Below the pieces are notes generated by a model. That model was not told where the DNA came from and did not search any database. It was given only the letters and a program-made list of their open reading frames with translations. A DNA stretch of 64,000 nt from Lachnospiraceae bacterium (GTDB taxonomy: Bacteria > Bacillota > Clostridia > Lachnospirales > Lachnospiraceae), in contig JAIKXN010000239.1 in assembly GCA_024684055.1 (NCBI GenBank), positions 1 to 64,000 of the forward strand. The letters run 5' to 3'. Positions 9,621 to 20,200 of this stretch are shown in pieces. The translations under genes and the position numbers were made by a program. Position 1 is the stretch's first letter. Each line of letters begins with the position of its first letter.

Positions 9621-10469
9621 ATGAGTTATGCAGATCAGGTTTTTATTAATATGTGCAAAGACATTCTCGAAAACGGTACGAGCACCGAAGGAGAGAAGGT
9701 AAGACCTCACTGGGAAGACGGTACCAGTGCATATACGATCAAAAAATTCGGTGTTGTAAACCGTTATGATCTTTCAAAGGAATTCCCGCTTATAACGCTT
9801 CGAAAAACAGCACTTAAATCTGCTACTGACGAGATACTCTGGATCTGGCAGCAAAAGTCAAACAATATCAACGATCTGCACAGCCATATATGGGATGAAT
9901 GGGCTGATGAAGACGGTTCGATCGGAAAAGCATACGGATATCAGCTCGGGGTAAAACATCAATATAAAGAAGGAATGATGGATCAGGTAGACAGAGTTAT
10001 TTATGATCTTAAAAACAATCCTTTTTCAAGACGTATCATGACAAATATATACGTACATCAGGATCTTCATGAGATGAATCTTTATCCCTGCGCTTACAGC
10101 ATGACTTTTAATGTTACGCAGAAGAAAGGTGAAGACAGACTTACTCTTAATGCGATTCTTAATCAGAGATCGCAGGATGTTCTTGCTGCAAACAACTGGA
10201 ATGTCGTTCAGTATTCCGTTTTGCTTCACATGCTTGCACAGGTATGTGACATGAATGTCGGTGAACTGGTGCATGTGATTGCCGATGCGCATATTTATGA
10301 CAGGCATGTTCCTATCATTAAAGAACTTATTTCAAGACCTGTTTACGATGCGCCCAAATTCTGGCTTAATCCGGATATTCACGATTTCTATGAATTTACA
10401 AGAAATGACGTAAAAGTAGAAAACTATGTGACCGGACCGCAGATTGAAAATATTCCTATTGCCATCTAA
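9621..10469 (+). CDS. thyA: thymidylate synthase
   Basis: 'LKSATDEILWIWQQKSNNINDLHSHIWDEWADEDGSIGKAYGYQ'; 'CAYSMTFNV'; 'LNQRSQDVLAANNWNVVQYSVLLHMLAQ'. Confidence 0.95.
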   Translation: MSYADQVFINMCKDILENGTSTEGEKVRPHWEDGTSAYTIKKFGVVNRYDLSKEFPLITLRKTALKSATDEILWIWQQKSNNINDLHSHIWDEWADEDGSIGKAYGYQLGVKHQYKEGMMDQVDRVIYDLKNNPFSRRIMTNIYVHQDLHEMNLYPCAYSMTFNVTQKKGEDRLTLNAILNQRSQDVLAANNWNVVQYSVLLHMLAQVCDMNVGELVHVIADAHIYDRHVPIIKELISRPVYDAPKFWLNPDIHDFYEFTRNDVKVENYVTGPQIENIPIAI

Positions 10470-10490
10470 AAAATACGGAGGTGTGAATAA

Positions 10491-10982
10491 ATGAAACTGA
10501 TTGCATGCGTAGATTCAAACTGGGGAATCGGATATAAAAACGAGCTGCTTGTAAGAATACCTTCCGATCAGAAGTTTTTTCGCGAGACGACAACCGGAAA
10601 AGTGGTTGTAATGGGAAGAAAAACTCTTGATTCTTTTCCGGGAGGAAAGCCGCTTAAGAACAGAGTGAACATTGTTCTTTCGTCTGCAGAAAATCCTTCT
10701 GTAAGAGAAGAAGAAATATACGTTAAGAATATGGATGAATGTCTTGAAAAACTTAAAGAATACGATCGCGAAGATGTTTACATTATCGGCGGGGCGAGTA
10801 TCTACAAACAGTTTCTTCCCTTTTGCGATACCGCACTTATCACAAAGGTTGATCGGGAGTTTTCGGCTGATTCCTATTTCCCGAATCTTGATAAAGATGA
10901 TGAGTGGGAGACTGTAAGCGAATCTGACGAACAGACGTATTTTGACAATACATTTTCTTTCCTGACTTATAAAAGAAAATAA
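10491..10982 (+). CDS. folA: dihydrofolate reductase
   Basis: 'IACVDSNWGIGYKNELLVRIPSDQKFFRETTTGKVVVMGRKTLDSFPGGKPLKNRVNIVLS', 'VYIIGGASIYKQFLP'. Confidence 0.95.
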   Translation: MKLIACVDSNWGIGYKNELLVRIPSDQKFFRETTTGKVVVMGRKTLDSFPGGKPLKNRVNIVLSSAENPSVREEEIYVKNMDECLEKLKEYDREDVYIIGGASIYKQFLPFCDTALITKVDREFSADSYFPNLDKDDEWETVSESDEQTYFDNTFSFLTYKRK

Positions 10983-11103
10983 AAATTTGGAAAATTTCTT
11001 TGACAACTTATGGCGGAAATTGGAAATTTACAGTAATTTTTATTTAGCGACAGAATAGAGAAAACGGAATTTGATAGAATATTTCTTTTATGACATGTAA
11101 TAA

Positions 11104-11134
11104 AAAATCGGATATTTTCATATCCGATTATTTT
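11104..11134. terminator. hairpin between convergent folA and GGDEF genes (probable bidirectional terminator)
   Basis: aaaaaatcggata-ttttca-tatccgattatttta. Confidence 0.7.
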
Positions 11135-12275
11135 ATGTTACTACGCGGTTTCTTCCGCTTGATTTTCCTTTGTACAGTTTCTTGTCTGCGTTTGAAATCG
11201 TACCTTCGATTCCGGAAATGTGATAGTACTCTTCAAGACCTATGGTAATCGTTATCTTTATTTCATTTCCTTTGTAGATGAATTTTCTGCTTTCAATAAT
11301 GGAGCGTATTTCATCAAGGATTTTAAAACTCTGTTCCATATTCAGATTGTCAAAACAGAAGAGAAATTCTTCGCCGCCCCATCTTGAAACTTTTCCTCTG
11401 CCTTCCATGTTCATCTGAAGGATTTTTGCAGTTTCTTTAAGAATAAAATCGCCTGCTTCGTGTCCGTACTGGTCGTTTACTTTTTTGAAGAAGTCGAGGT
11501 CGGCAATCGCTATACAGAAAATATCGCCTTTCTTTTCTTTTTCAAATACCAGTTGTGAAAGATACTCATTCATGCTTCTTCTGTTGGGAAGTAATGTCAG
11601 GGCATCAAGAGAAGCCATTTCCTGAAGTTTCTGGTTGTATGAACGAAGCTTTAATTCGGAAGCGTTGAATTTCTTTGAGAAATTAAAGGATATCAGTGAT
11701 ATTGCCGAGCCGTAATAAGCAGCTGTGATAATGGAAAAGTAAATATTTGAACCCTGACTTCCGGTTTTATGTACGCCGATAAGGTGGGACAGTATGGAAA
11801 TTGCAACGAGTGTGATTAATATTATTTCCATATTGTTGATCTTAAATTTGGAGTCTGCATCAACGGAAAAGAAAATCAGCATACAGACGATACAGAGAAG
11901 CCACTGATAATTTTTGTCCCATCCGGTAAACAAAGTGAATACTATCGAAGTGACAATGGTCGTATAATTAAACAGGTGAAGCGCAAATTTGGTTTTGTTT
12001 TCGTACGTTTCTATAAATACGCCGACATACAGACAAATAATCGGAATGGAAAGTATTGCGAAAAAATATGAAGCATTAATCGCAAAGTAAATGGAATTGA
12101 ACAGGATATAAAGACTGGTAACTATGCATAAAAGACGTAGCAAAACGGCCAAATCTTTGGATTCCGATTCGTTTTTTACATCTTTTGTAAGAAAATGTTT
12201 GATTTTTGAGAATATATTTGGCATACAGTTAACCCCGACAGTTCGTTTAATATCCATATAAATAAATATATTCAT
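11133..12275 (-). CDS. membrane diguanylate cyclase (GGDEF domain)
   Basis: Several TM helices, then 'DALTLLPNRRSMNEYL...DLDFFKKVNDQYGHEAGDFILKETAKIL...RWGGEEFLFCF'. Start codon is uncertain. Confidence 0.92.
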   Translation of the reverse strand: MNIFIYMDIKRTVGVNCMPNIFSKIKHFLTKDVKNESESKDLAVLLRLLCIVTSLYILFNSIYFAINASYFFAILSIPIICLYVGVFIETYENKTKFALHLFNYTTIVTSIVFTLFTGWDKNYQWLLCIVCMLIFFSVDADSKFKINNMEIILITLVAISILSHLIGVHKTGSQGSNIYFSIITAAYYGSAISLISFNFSKKFNASELKLRSYNQKLQEMASLDALTLLPNRRSMNEYLSQLVFEKEKKGDIFCIAIADLDFFKKVNDQYGHEAGDFILKETAKILQMNMEGRGKVSRWGGEEFLFCFDNLNMEQSFKILDEIRSIIESRKFIYKGNEIKITITIGLEEYYHISGIEGTISNADKKLYKGKSSGRNRVVT

Positions 12276-12342
12276 TTATCGCTTTATTTTATCATATCTT
12301 AATTACAGGGGCAATAATTTGAGTTTTTTATTGTATTTAAAG

Positions 12343-12370
12343 TTGACAATTAAAGGCGTTTCGCTATAAT
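12343..12370 (+). promoter_or_regulatory. sigma-A-type promoter of dapA
   Basis: TTGACA - 16 nt - TATAAT. Confidence 0.7.
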
Positions 12371-12404
12371 GGGAATTGTTAATTTTTGAAAGGAGAGGTG
12401 AAAT

Positions 12405-13289
12405 ATGTCAGTTTTTACAGGCGCGGCAGTTGCCATAGTAACGCCGTTTAAAGAAAACCAGGAAGTCGATTACGAACAGTTTTACAAGAATATTGAGTTC
12501 CAGATCGCTCATAAGACTGATGCCATCGTTGTATGCGGTACAACCGGTGAGTCATCGACAATGAGTCACGAAGAACATCTGGACGTTATTGAGGCATGTG
12601 TCAAGCGTGTAAACGGCAGAGTACCTGTGATCGCAGGAACCGGATCGAACTCAACGGCTGAAGCCATTCATTTGTCGACGGAAGCCGAGAAGAGAGGAGC
12701 CGATGCGTTATTACTTGTATCACCTTATTACAATAAATCCACTCAGAAAGGCTTGTTCCTTCATTTCAAAGCTATTGCAGATTCGGTAAAGATTCCCTGT
12801 ATTCTTTACAATATCCCCGGTCGTACGGGAGTTAACATTCTTCCCCAGACGATCGTTAAGCTTTGCACGGAAGTGGAAAATATAGTCGGTGTTAAGGAAG
12901 CAACAGGAGACCTTGCTCAGACCGCAAGACTTTACAATCTTGCAAAAGGAAAAGTAGATATTTACTGCGGAGATGATATTATGATTCTTCCGTTCCTTTC
13001 CATAGGAGCCAAAGGTGTTATCTCGGTTCTTTCCAATATCGCTCCCGAAGAAACTCACGATATGTGTGCGAAGTTCTTTGAAGGCAAAGTTGATGAAGCA
13101 AGAGAAATGCAGATTAAGGCAGTTCCTCTTATCGATGCTTTGTTCAGCGAAGTAAATCCTATTCCCATAAAGAAAGCAATGAATTTCATGGGAACATGCA
13201 ATGATATCTACAGAGCTCCGCTTTGCACGATGGACGAGACAAAGGCAGAAGCACTTAAGAATGAGATGAAAGCTTACGGCTTGTTATAA
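12405..13289 (+). CDS. dapA: 4-hydroxy-tetrahydrodipicolinate synthase
   Basis: 'GTTGESSTMSHEEH', 'GADALLLVSPYYNKSTQKGLFLHFKAIADS', 'YNIPGRTGVNI', 'GVKEATGDL'. Confidence 0.96.
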   Translation: MSVFTGAAVAIVTPFKENQEVDYEQFYKNIEFQIAHKTDAIVVCGTTGESSTMSHEEHLDVIEACVKRVNGRVPVIAGTGSNSTAEAIHLSTEAEKRGADALLLVSPYYNKSTQKGLFLHFKAIADSVKIPCILYNIPGRTGVNILPQTIVKLCTEVENIVGVKEATGDLAQTARLYNLAKGKVDIYCGDDIMILPFLSIGAKGVISVLSNIAPEETHDMCAKFFEGKVDEAREMQIKAVPLIDALFSEVNPIPIKKAMNFMGTCNDIYRAPLCTMDETKAEALKNEMKAYGLL

Positions 13290-13303
13290 TTTTTTGAAAC
13301 TTT

Positions 13304-13336
13304 CGGGGCACCTTTTTCAGGCGCCCCGTTTTTTGT
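13304..13336 (+). terminator. intrinsic terminator after dapA
   Basis: cggggcacctttttcaggcgccccgttttttg. Confidence 0.85.
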
Positions 13337-13389
13337 AAATAATTGAATAATAAAGGAGGAATCCGAACGTTTACGTTTGGAAAACATAT

Positions 13390-14145
13390 ATGGTAAGAGT
13401 TATCATGCATGGCTGCAACGGCAGAATGGGGCAGTTTATTACAAAACTCGTTAAAGAAGAAAACAATATGGAAATAGTTGCGGGTGTGGATCCTTTTGAC
13501 AGTGTTAAAAATGATTATCCCGTATTTGCCAATATCGCGGACTGCAATATCGAAGCCGATGTGGTAATTGATTTTGCGTCAAACAAAGCGGTTGACGGTC
13601 TTTTGGACTACTGCGTAAATAAAAATCTGCCTGTTGTTTTATGTACCACGGGCCTTAGCGAAGAGCAGTTAAATAAAGTTACAAAAACATCCGAAAAGAC
13701 AGCGGTTCTTAAATCCGCAAATATGTCTCTCGGAATCAATCTTTTTATGAAACTTTTAAAAGACGCAGCTCCTGTTTTAAAAGAAGCCGGATTTGATATT
13801 GAAATAGTAGAGAAACATCACAAGATGAAAAAAGATGCTCCGAGCGGAACTGCTCTCGCTCTTGCAGATACCATAAACGAATCGCTTAACAACGAGTACG
13901 ATTATGTTTTTGACAGATCGGACAGAAGCGAAGCAAGAAGAGAAAAAGAAATCGGCATTTCTGCAGTCAGAGGCGGTACGATCGTCGGAGATCATGACGT
14001 TATCTTTGCAGGCGAAGATGAAGTGATCACATTCAGTCACACAGCTTATTCAAGAGCTCTTTTTGCAAAAGGAGCAATTGCAGCTGCCAAATTCCTTGCG
14101 GGAAAAGAGAGCGGCTTCTACACAATGCAGGATGTAATAGGATAG
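13390..14145 (+). CDS. dapB: 4-hydroxy-tetrahydrodipicolinate reductase
   Basis: 'HGCNGRMGQFI', 'EIVEKHHKMKKDAPSGTAL', 'AVRGGTIVGDHDVIFAGEDE'. Confidence 0.95.
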   Translation: MVRVIMHGCNGRMGQFITKLVKEENNMEIVAGVDPFDSVKNDYPVFANIADCNIEADVVIDFASNKAVDGLLDYCVNKNLPVVLCTTGLSEEQLNKVTKTSEKTAVLKSANMSLGINLFMKLLKDAAPVLKEAGFDIEIVEKHHKMKKDAPSGTALALADTINESLNNEYDYVFDRSDRSEARREKEIGISAVRGGTIVGDHDVIFAGEDEVITFSHTAYSRALFAKGAIAAAKFLAGKESGFYTMQDVIG

Positions 14146-14162
14146 CTTTAAAAGGTAAATGT

Positions 14163-14939
14163 ATGAAATTCAGACCCTGTATAGATATCCATAACGGAAA
14201 AGTCAAACAGATAGTCGGCTCGAGTCTTAAGGATAATTCCGATCCGACGGAGAATTTCGTATCCGGAAATGGTGCGGATTTCTATGCAAAGCTTTATAAA
14301 GAAAACGGACTTCCGGGCGGACATATCATTATTCTAAATAAGTTCGGTACTCCTGAATATGAAGACTCTAAAAACGAGGCGATGAAGGCTTTCAAAGAGT
14401 ATCCGAACGGCCTTCAGATAGGAGGCGGGATAACGGACACGAATGCATCGGATTTTATTAAAATGGGTGCATCGCATGTTATAGTTACCTCATATCTTTT
14501 TGAAAACGGCAAACTTTCATTTGAAAGAATGAAAAGACTTAATGATTCGGTATCAAAGAAAAACATAGTATTCGATCTGTCGTGTAAAAAGGTCCAGGAT
14601 AAATACTTCATAGCCACAGACAGATGGCAGACGATAACGGATACATGCATGAATTCGGATCTGTTAAATGAACTTTCAGGATACTGTGATGAATATCTTA
14701 TTCATGCAGTCGATGTTGAAGGCAAACAGAACGGACCCGAACTTGATATTATTAAGGAATTGTCATTATATAAAGGAAATGCGATCACTTATGCGGGAGG
14801 AATCCGTTCATATCAAGACATCGAAGCGGTAAGGGATGCATCAAACGGAAGAATAGATTACACAATCGGTTCAGCACTGGATATTTTCGGCGGAAATCTG
14901 AAATTCTCGAAAGTGGCAAATGAGTATACGGACAGATAA
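14163..14939 (+). CDS. hisA: phosphoribosylformimino-5-aminoimidazole carboxamide ribotide isomerase, eukaryotic His6-like type
   Basis: 'CIDIHNGKVKQIVG', 'FYAKLYKENGLPGGHII', 'LQIGGGITDTNASDFIKMGASHVIVTSYLF', 'DLSCKK', 'WQTITD', 'EYLIHAVDVEGKQNGPE', 'YAGGIRSYQDIE', 'IGSALDIFGGNL'. Confidence 0.9.
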   Translation: MKFRPCIDIHNGKVKQIVGSSLKDNSDPTENFVSGNGADFYAKLYKENGLPGGHIIILNKFGTPEYEDSKNEAMKAFKEYPNGLQIGGGITDTNASDFIKMGASHVIVTSYLFENGKLSFERMKRLNDSVSKKNIVFDLSCKKVQDKYFIATDRWQTITDTCMNSDLLNELSGYCDEYLIHAVDVEGKQNGPELDIIKELSLYKGNAITYAGGIRSYQDIEAVRDASNGRIDYTIGSALDIFGGNLKFSKVANEYTDR

Positions 14940-14970
14940 TCAGAAGTTTTGAAAATTACAGTATGGAAAA

Positions 14971-15002
14971 GGAAAAGGACCGAAAATTTCGGTCCTTTTT
15001 GA
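14971..15002 (+). terminator. intrinsic terminator
   Basis: aaaaggaccgaaa-att-tcggtccttttt. Confidence 0.85.
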
Positions 15003-15083
15003 ATCTAGTTAATTTTTAATCTACTTTCTAAACATCTTTTCTATATTAAATCAATATATTAAAACATATTTATAAATGACTAA

Positions 15084-15281
15084 TTATAACTTGGTTACAT
15101 TTACTGCCTGAACGCCCTTGTCACCTTCGATAACTTCGAACTCAACAGCAGCACCTTCTTCAAGCGTTTTGAAACCATCAGAAACGATTCCTGAGTAGTG
15201 AACGAAAATGTCCTTACCGGATTCGTCGGAAATAAATCCGTAACCCTTCTGGTTGTTAAACCACTTAACTGTACCTTTCAT
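15084..15281 (-). CDS. cold-shock protein
   Basis: '[32 protein letters not shown]'. Start moved to the internal Met at 15281, after the SD 'ggaggta'. Confidence 0.95.
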   Translation of the reverse strand: MKGTVKWFNNQKGYGFISDESGKDIFVHYSGIVSDGFKTLEEGAAVEFEVIEGDKGVQAVNVTKL

Positions 15282-15378
15282 GCCGGTATACCTCCGTAAA
15301 AAATCTTGTTGCATCCGCAACAAGAATAGAATATCATAATAAAAATTGAATGTAAAGGTGTTTTAAAGGAATTAATCA

Positions 15379-16056
15379 ATGAAAAAAGACAATGATAACA
15401 ACAAGAAAAACAATAGCGTTTTGATGTACTGGCTATTGATGATGACCTTGATTTTTCTTGCCGTTAACGTGGTTTTTGTGGTAACTCTTATCAGGATAAA
15501 TTCAGACTTCAATGACCTTAAAACCATAACCGAAGAACAGAATAAAGACTATGAAACCGAGATAGCTACTCTCAAGCAGAAAGTGGCTCTTCTTGCCGAA
15601 CATGTTACCATCGAAAATGAGAACAAAACGCTCGAAGAAGCAAAGAAAATGCCCATCGGAATCCCGGTAAGCGGACAGGCGACAATCCTGTCGGATCCTG
15701 CAGAAGGAGAAGATGAAGCGGAAACCGCGGGAAGCGAGTTCGAAGATTCGCTTATGAACCCCTATACGCTTGAGATTTCACTTGAAAAAGGATCGAAAAT
15801 CATCGCCACCGGGAACGGAATCGTAGCCGAAGTTTCAGGAGATGACATTTACGGGTATCTTGTAAAAATCGACCATCAGAACGGATATCAGACTGTTTTC
15901 AGATACTCCGAAGAACCCAAGATCAAAACGGGAGATGAAGTGTTAAAGGGACAGATGATATTCGAATCGACAAAAAATAAAGGTACCCTCGCATATCATA
16001 TTTTATACGAGAATACCTATATTAATCCTTTTGACATGATTGAAATATCGGGCTGA
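15379..16056 (+). CDS. membrane-anchored M23-family peptidase-like protein with coiled coil
   Basis: N-terminal TM, coiled coil, then LytM-like 'GNGIVAEVSGDDIYGYLVKIDHQNGYQTVFRY...GDEVLKGQMIFES'. Confidence 0.75.
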   Translation: MKKDNDNNKKNNSVLMYWLLMMTLIFLAVNVVFVVTLIRINSDFNDLKTITEEQNKDYETEIATLKQKVALLAEHVTIENENKTLEEAKKMPIGIPVSGQATILSDPAEGEDEAETAGSEFEDSLMNPYTLEISLEKGSKIIATGNGIVAEVSGDDIYGYLVKIDHQNGYQTVFRYSEEPKIKTGDEVLKGQMIFESTKNKGTLAYHILYENTYINPFDMIEISG

Positions 16057-16359
16057 TTATTTCTTGTTTTTCTTTTCGTTAAGTCTGTTGAAGATCATTT
16101 CGTAGCCGTCGCAGCCGTAATTTAGAGATCTGTTGACTCTGCTTATGGTTGCGGTGGACGCACCGGTCTTTTCCACAATTTCCATATAAGTCTTTTTATC
16201 TCTAAGCATGGTAGCGACTTCAAATCTCTGTGAGAGCGAAAGAAGCTCGTTTATTGTGCATAAATCTTCAAAAAATGTATAACAGTCTTCCTTTGTTTCC
16301 AGGCAGAGAATCGCATCAAAAAGAGAGTCCATGGCCTCCGTTTTCAGTTTAGGGTTCAT
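16057..16359 (-). CDS. TrpR-like YerC/YecD family protein
   Basis: 'LCTINELLSLSQRFEVATMLRDKKTYMEIVEKTGASTATISRVNRSLNYGCDGY'. Confidence 0.9.
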   Translation of the reverse strand: MNPKLKTEAMDSLFDAILCLETKEDCYTFFEDLCTINELLSLSQRFEVATMLRDKKTYMEIVEKTGASTATISRVNRSLNYGCDGYEMIFNRLNEKKNKK

Positions 16360-16540
16360 AATTCAACCTCCTGCTTTAACACTTAAAAACTTTAAAACTT
16401 TACACTTCTAAAGTGTTTTAATGAAGTATAACATATCAGTTCATTTAATTCAATCGTTAATTCTTTACTTTTAACGCTTTTTTGAGTATAATAAGACTTG
16501 AACATGCACGGACAGAAAATGGATAAACGCGGTAATAATT

Positions 16541-17194
16541 ATGGGGTCGAAAAATAAGGCTAAAGAGTATAAGGAACGGTCTTTTGATGAAGTTTTAAAT
16601 TCCATCCTTGATGAGATGGACAGAATACTCAATATAAAAAGCAACGATATTCCAAATATAGATTTATATATGGATCAGGTGCTTTCTTTTTTAGACGAAA
16701 AACTCGACTATACCAGAAGAAATACCGATTCCGGAGAAGAGAAAGTTTTTACAAAAACCATGATTAACAATTATGCAAAAAACGATCTGCTTCCTCGCCC
16801 GGTTAACAAAAAATATACCAAAGAACATATGATGACTCTTATTTTCATCTATTTCTTTAAGAGCAATTTATCCATTAATGACGTTTACTCGATCATCAAT
16901 CCCATTACCGACAATTATTTTGACGGCGGCGGGGTAATTACATTCGATCAGATGTATGATGAAATCCTTAAGATCGGAGAAGAAAGAATCGGTCTTCTCA
17001 GAAGCGATATTCAGGATAAATATCGGGCAAGCATGGATGCTTTTTCCGAAATCGAAGGCGAGGACGGAGAGTATTTAAGATTATTCTTATTAATTAGTCT
17101 TTTGAGCTACGATGTTTTCATCAAAAAAATGCTTATAGAGCAGCTCATCGACGAGGTGAGAAATAAAGAGGAAAACAAAAAGAAAGACAAATAA
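16541..17194 (+). CDS. DUF1836 domain-containing protein
   Basis: 'TKTMINNYAKNDLLPRPVNKKYTKEHMMTLIFIYFFKSNLSINDVYSII'. Confidence 0.8.
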   Translation: MGSKNKAKEYKERSFDEVLNSILDEMDRILNIKSNDIPNIDLYMDQVLSFLDEKLDYTRRNTDSGEEKVFTKTMINNYAKNDLLPRPVNKKYTKEHMMTLIFIYFFKSNLSINDVYSIINPITDNYFDGGGVITFDQMYDEILKIGEERIGLLRSDIQDKYRASMDAFSEIEGEDGEYLRLFLLISLLSYDVFIKKMLIEQLIDEVRNKEENKKKDK

Positions 17195-17226
17195 AATACC
17201 AATAATAATTAAAAGGGGTTTGGGGA

Positions 17227-20200
17227 ATGAAAAAGGTTATAATTATTGGTGCTGGTCCTGCCGGATTGACGGCCGGATATGATTTGCTTTCCAAATCATC
17301 GGATTATGATGTCACTATAATAGAGGAAGCCTCTGTTGTAGGCGGTCTTTGTGCACGCTTTGAAAACGAAGAAAACGTTTTGGATGCGGGCGGTCATATG
17401 TATGTTTCAAAGAACCCTGAGGTAAAGAAGTTCTGGAATTCCATTTTACCTGCTCAGGGCAAACCATCCAAAGACGATAAAATTTTAGACAGATATGTTA
17501 AGATTCGTAACGGCGGTCCGGATCCGGATGAAAGTGACGATGTTCTTTTGTCGCGTGAAAAAAACATGAGGATCTTAAAGGATAACAAGTATTATGACAA
17601 TCCTGTTTATTTCAATAAAGACGCCATTAAGAACTTAGGCTTCGCAACGTCTATCAAATCCGGCTTTTCCCAGCTTGGCGGTAACGTTTTCAAACAGAAA
17701 CAGAACAATCTTGAAGATTATTATATAAGTAAATACGGCAAACAGCTTTATTCCAGATTTCTTGAAGAATATCTTAATAAAATCTGGGGTAAAGAACCTT
17801 CACGCATAAGCCAGGAATTCGGTCCGATTTCGGAAAAGAGCCTTATCGCTCCCATTATTTCCATGGAAAAAGCAAATCGTGATGCCGAAAAACTTCCGGC
17901 TCCTTATGCAAACAGATACTATTATCCCAAATACGGTGCATACCAGCTCTGGGAAAATGTTGCTGACAGATTTATTGAAATGGGCGGCAGCATTCATAAG
18001 AACTGCAAGGTTACTTCACTGACTGTCGGTCAGAACAAGATCACTTCCGTTAAATGCTGTGCAGACGGTGATGAATTCGTTGTTCACTGCGATTATGTTA
18101 TTTCTTCAATGCCTATCAGAGATCTGATTCTTGGAATGGAAGGTGTTGAAGGCAACATTTGTCTTGCTGCAGAGAATCTTTCATACCGCGGTATGGTCGG
18201 AGTCTGCGTTGAACTTTCCGAGATTAACTGGAAGAATGATAACCCCGAATTAAAAACTATCGGCGATATTACTGCCGATTCGGTTGTATATATTTCCAAT
18301 CCCAACGTCAAAGTATCGAGAATTCAGGTATATAATAACTTCTCGCCTTACATGATAAGAAACGAGAATCATTATTATCTCGGAATGAACTATTATTGCA
18401 ATGAAGGCGACTATTACTGGTCGATGAGCAACCGTGACTGGAAGCAGGCCATCGTTAAAGACCTTCTTAAACTTGGTATCATTCCTTCCGAAGACTGTCT
18501 TATCGGTTACAACAAAGTTAAATACAGCAAGGCTTTCCCTGCTTACTATGACGGTTATGATAATCTTAACTTTATTAAGAAGTTCCTTAACGGCTTTGGC
18601 AATCTTTACTGTGTAGGACGTAACGGTCAGCACAGATTCAGTTCAATCGATGAAGTTATGAGGACATCTTTCGAAGCGGTTAACAATATTCTCAATAATG
18701 TCGCTTCAAAGGATAATGTTTGGAATATCAATGATGTTTCCGAAGCGGATTCCGATAAATCATACAATTCGGCATTACTTTCCGGTGAAGGTGAATACAG
18801 AGGCAATGGCGTTCCCGTTCAGAAAAAAATCGAGAACAAAGATTCCGAAAATTCGGGCGACTATGTTCCCGCAAGAAGAATGCGCCGTCCCATGATGACA
18901 CCTATTAAGAAAGCAGAGCCCAAGGAAGAATTCAGCGAGCCTGTTATTCTTAATGATTCCGTTGTTATTGCAGCAAGACCCGGAAAAACAATTCCCATTA
19001 CAGTGGATGAAACACCCGAGGTTAATCCTGTAACAGGCAGCGCACTTTATTCATCCGGAAACAATTCCTCATACGTTCAGGAAGTAGCGAAGGCTCCCGT
19101 TGTTTTTGAGGATGAAAGTGAAAATGCAACATTCGAAAATACAGAATCTGTTTACGAAGGTGAACAGGTTTCATTTGAGAACGAAGAAAATGCTGCATTT
19201 GAAGAAAATACAGAAGCTGTATACGAAACAGAAACTCAGGAAGAGTTTGTTTCCTATGATGCAGATGCCGTTTCATTTGAAGAAGAAGTATCTGAAGAAG
19301 CTGCAGCTGAAGATGAAACTGAGGAATTCGAAGATGCAGTAGAAGAAACTGAGGCTGAAGGATATATCGAAGAATTCGAAGAGACAGAAGAAGCAGAGGC
19401 TGAAGAAGAAAACGAAGAATTCGAAGAAGTGGCAGAAGAAGCAGAGGCTGAAGAAGAATTTGCAGAATATGAAACCGAATCCGAAGATAACACAGAGTAT
19501 GATGAAGAAGTTGAAGAATCCGCAGAAGAATTCGCAGAAGATTCTGCTGAAACAGAAGAATTTATAGAAGAAACAGAAGAAGCTGCAGAATATGAGATAG
19601 AATCCGAAGATAACGCAGAGTATGAGGAAGAGGTTGAGGAATCAGCAGATGAATTTGAGACAGTAGATGAAGAAACAGAAGAAGAAAACAGTGAAGCTTC
19701 AAATGAAGATTTTGCTGATGAATTCAGTTCTCTTGAAGAAGAAGTTCAGGAGGAATCTTTTGATGAATCTGTAATCAACGCAAATGCAGTTCCTGAATCT
19801 GAGGAAGCAGTTGAAGAAACAGATGAAGTTTCTGAAGAAGTAAAAGATGATAAAGCAGTTGCCGGGGCTGCAGATTCTTATCCTGAAGAAAACTATGTTG
19901 ACGGATATCCTGTATTTGACATTGAAGCTTTCGAAAGAGAAATGGAAGCTGAAAAGTTAAAGAGACAGAAAGCAAAAGAAGAAGCTCTTAAAGCAGCCGA
20001 AGCAGAAAAAGAAATCTCAGAAGAAACTGCTGCGGATATAGCTGAGGAAGAAATCGAAACCGAAATTCCTGCCGAAGCAGAAACAGAAGAAGTTGCAGAA
20101 GAACAGGAATATGAAGAAGTTGGATTCGAAGAAACAGAAGCTGAACAAGCAGATGAAGAAATCGATGAAGCCGTAGAAGAAGAAACTGAAGAATTCGAAG

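Noticed and set aside
10515-11006. Minus-strand 163-aa ORF over folA
   Set aside because: Antisense to an unambiguous DHFR gene.
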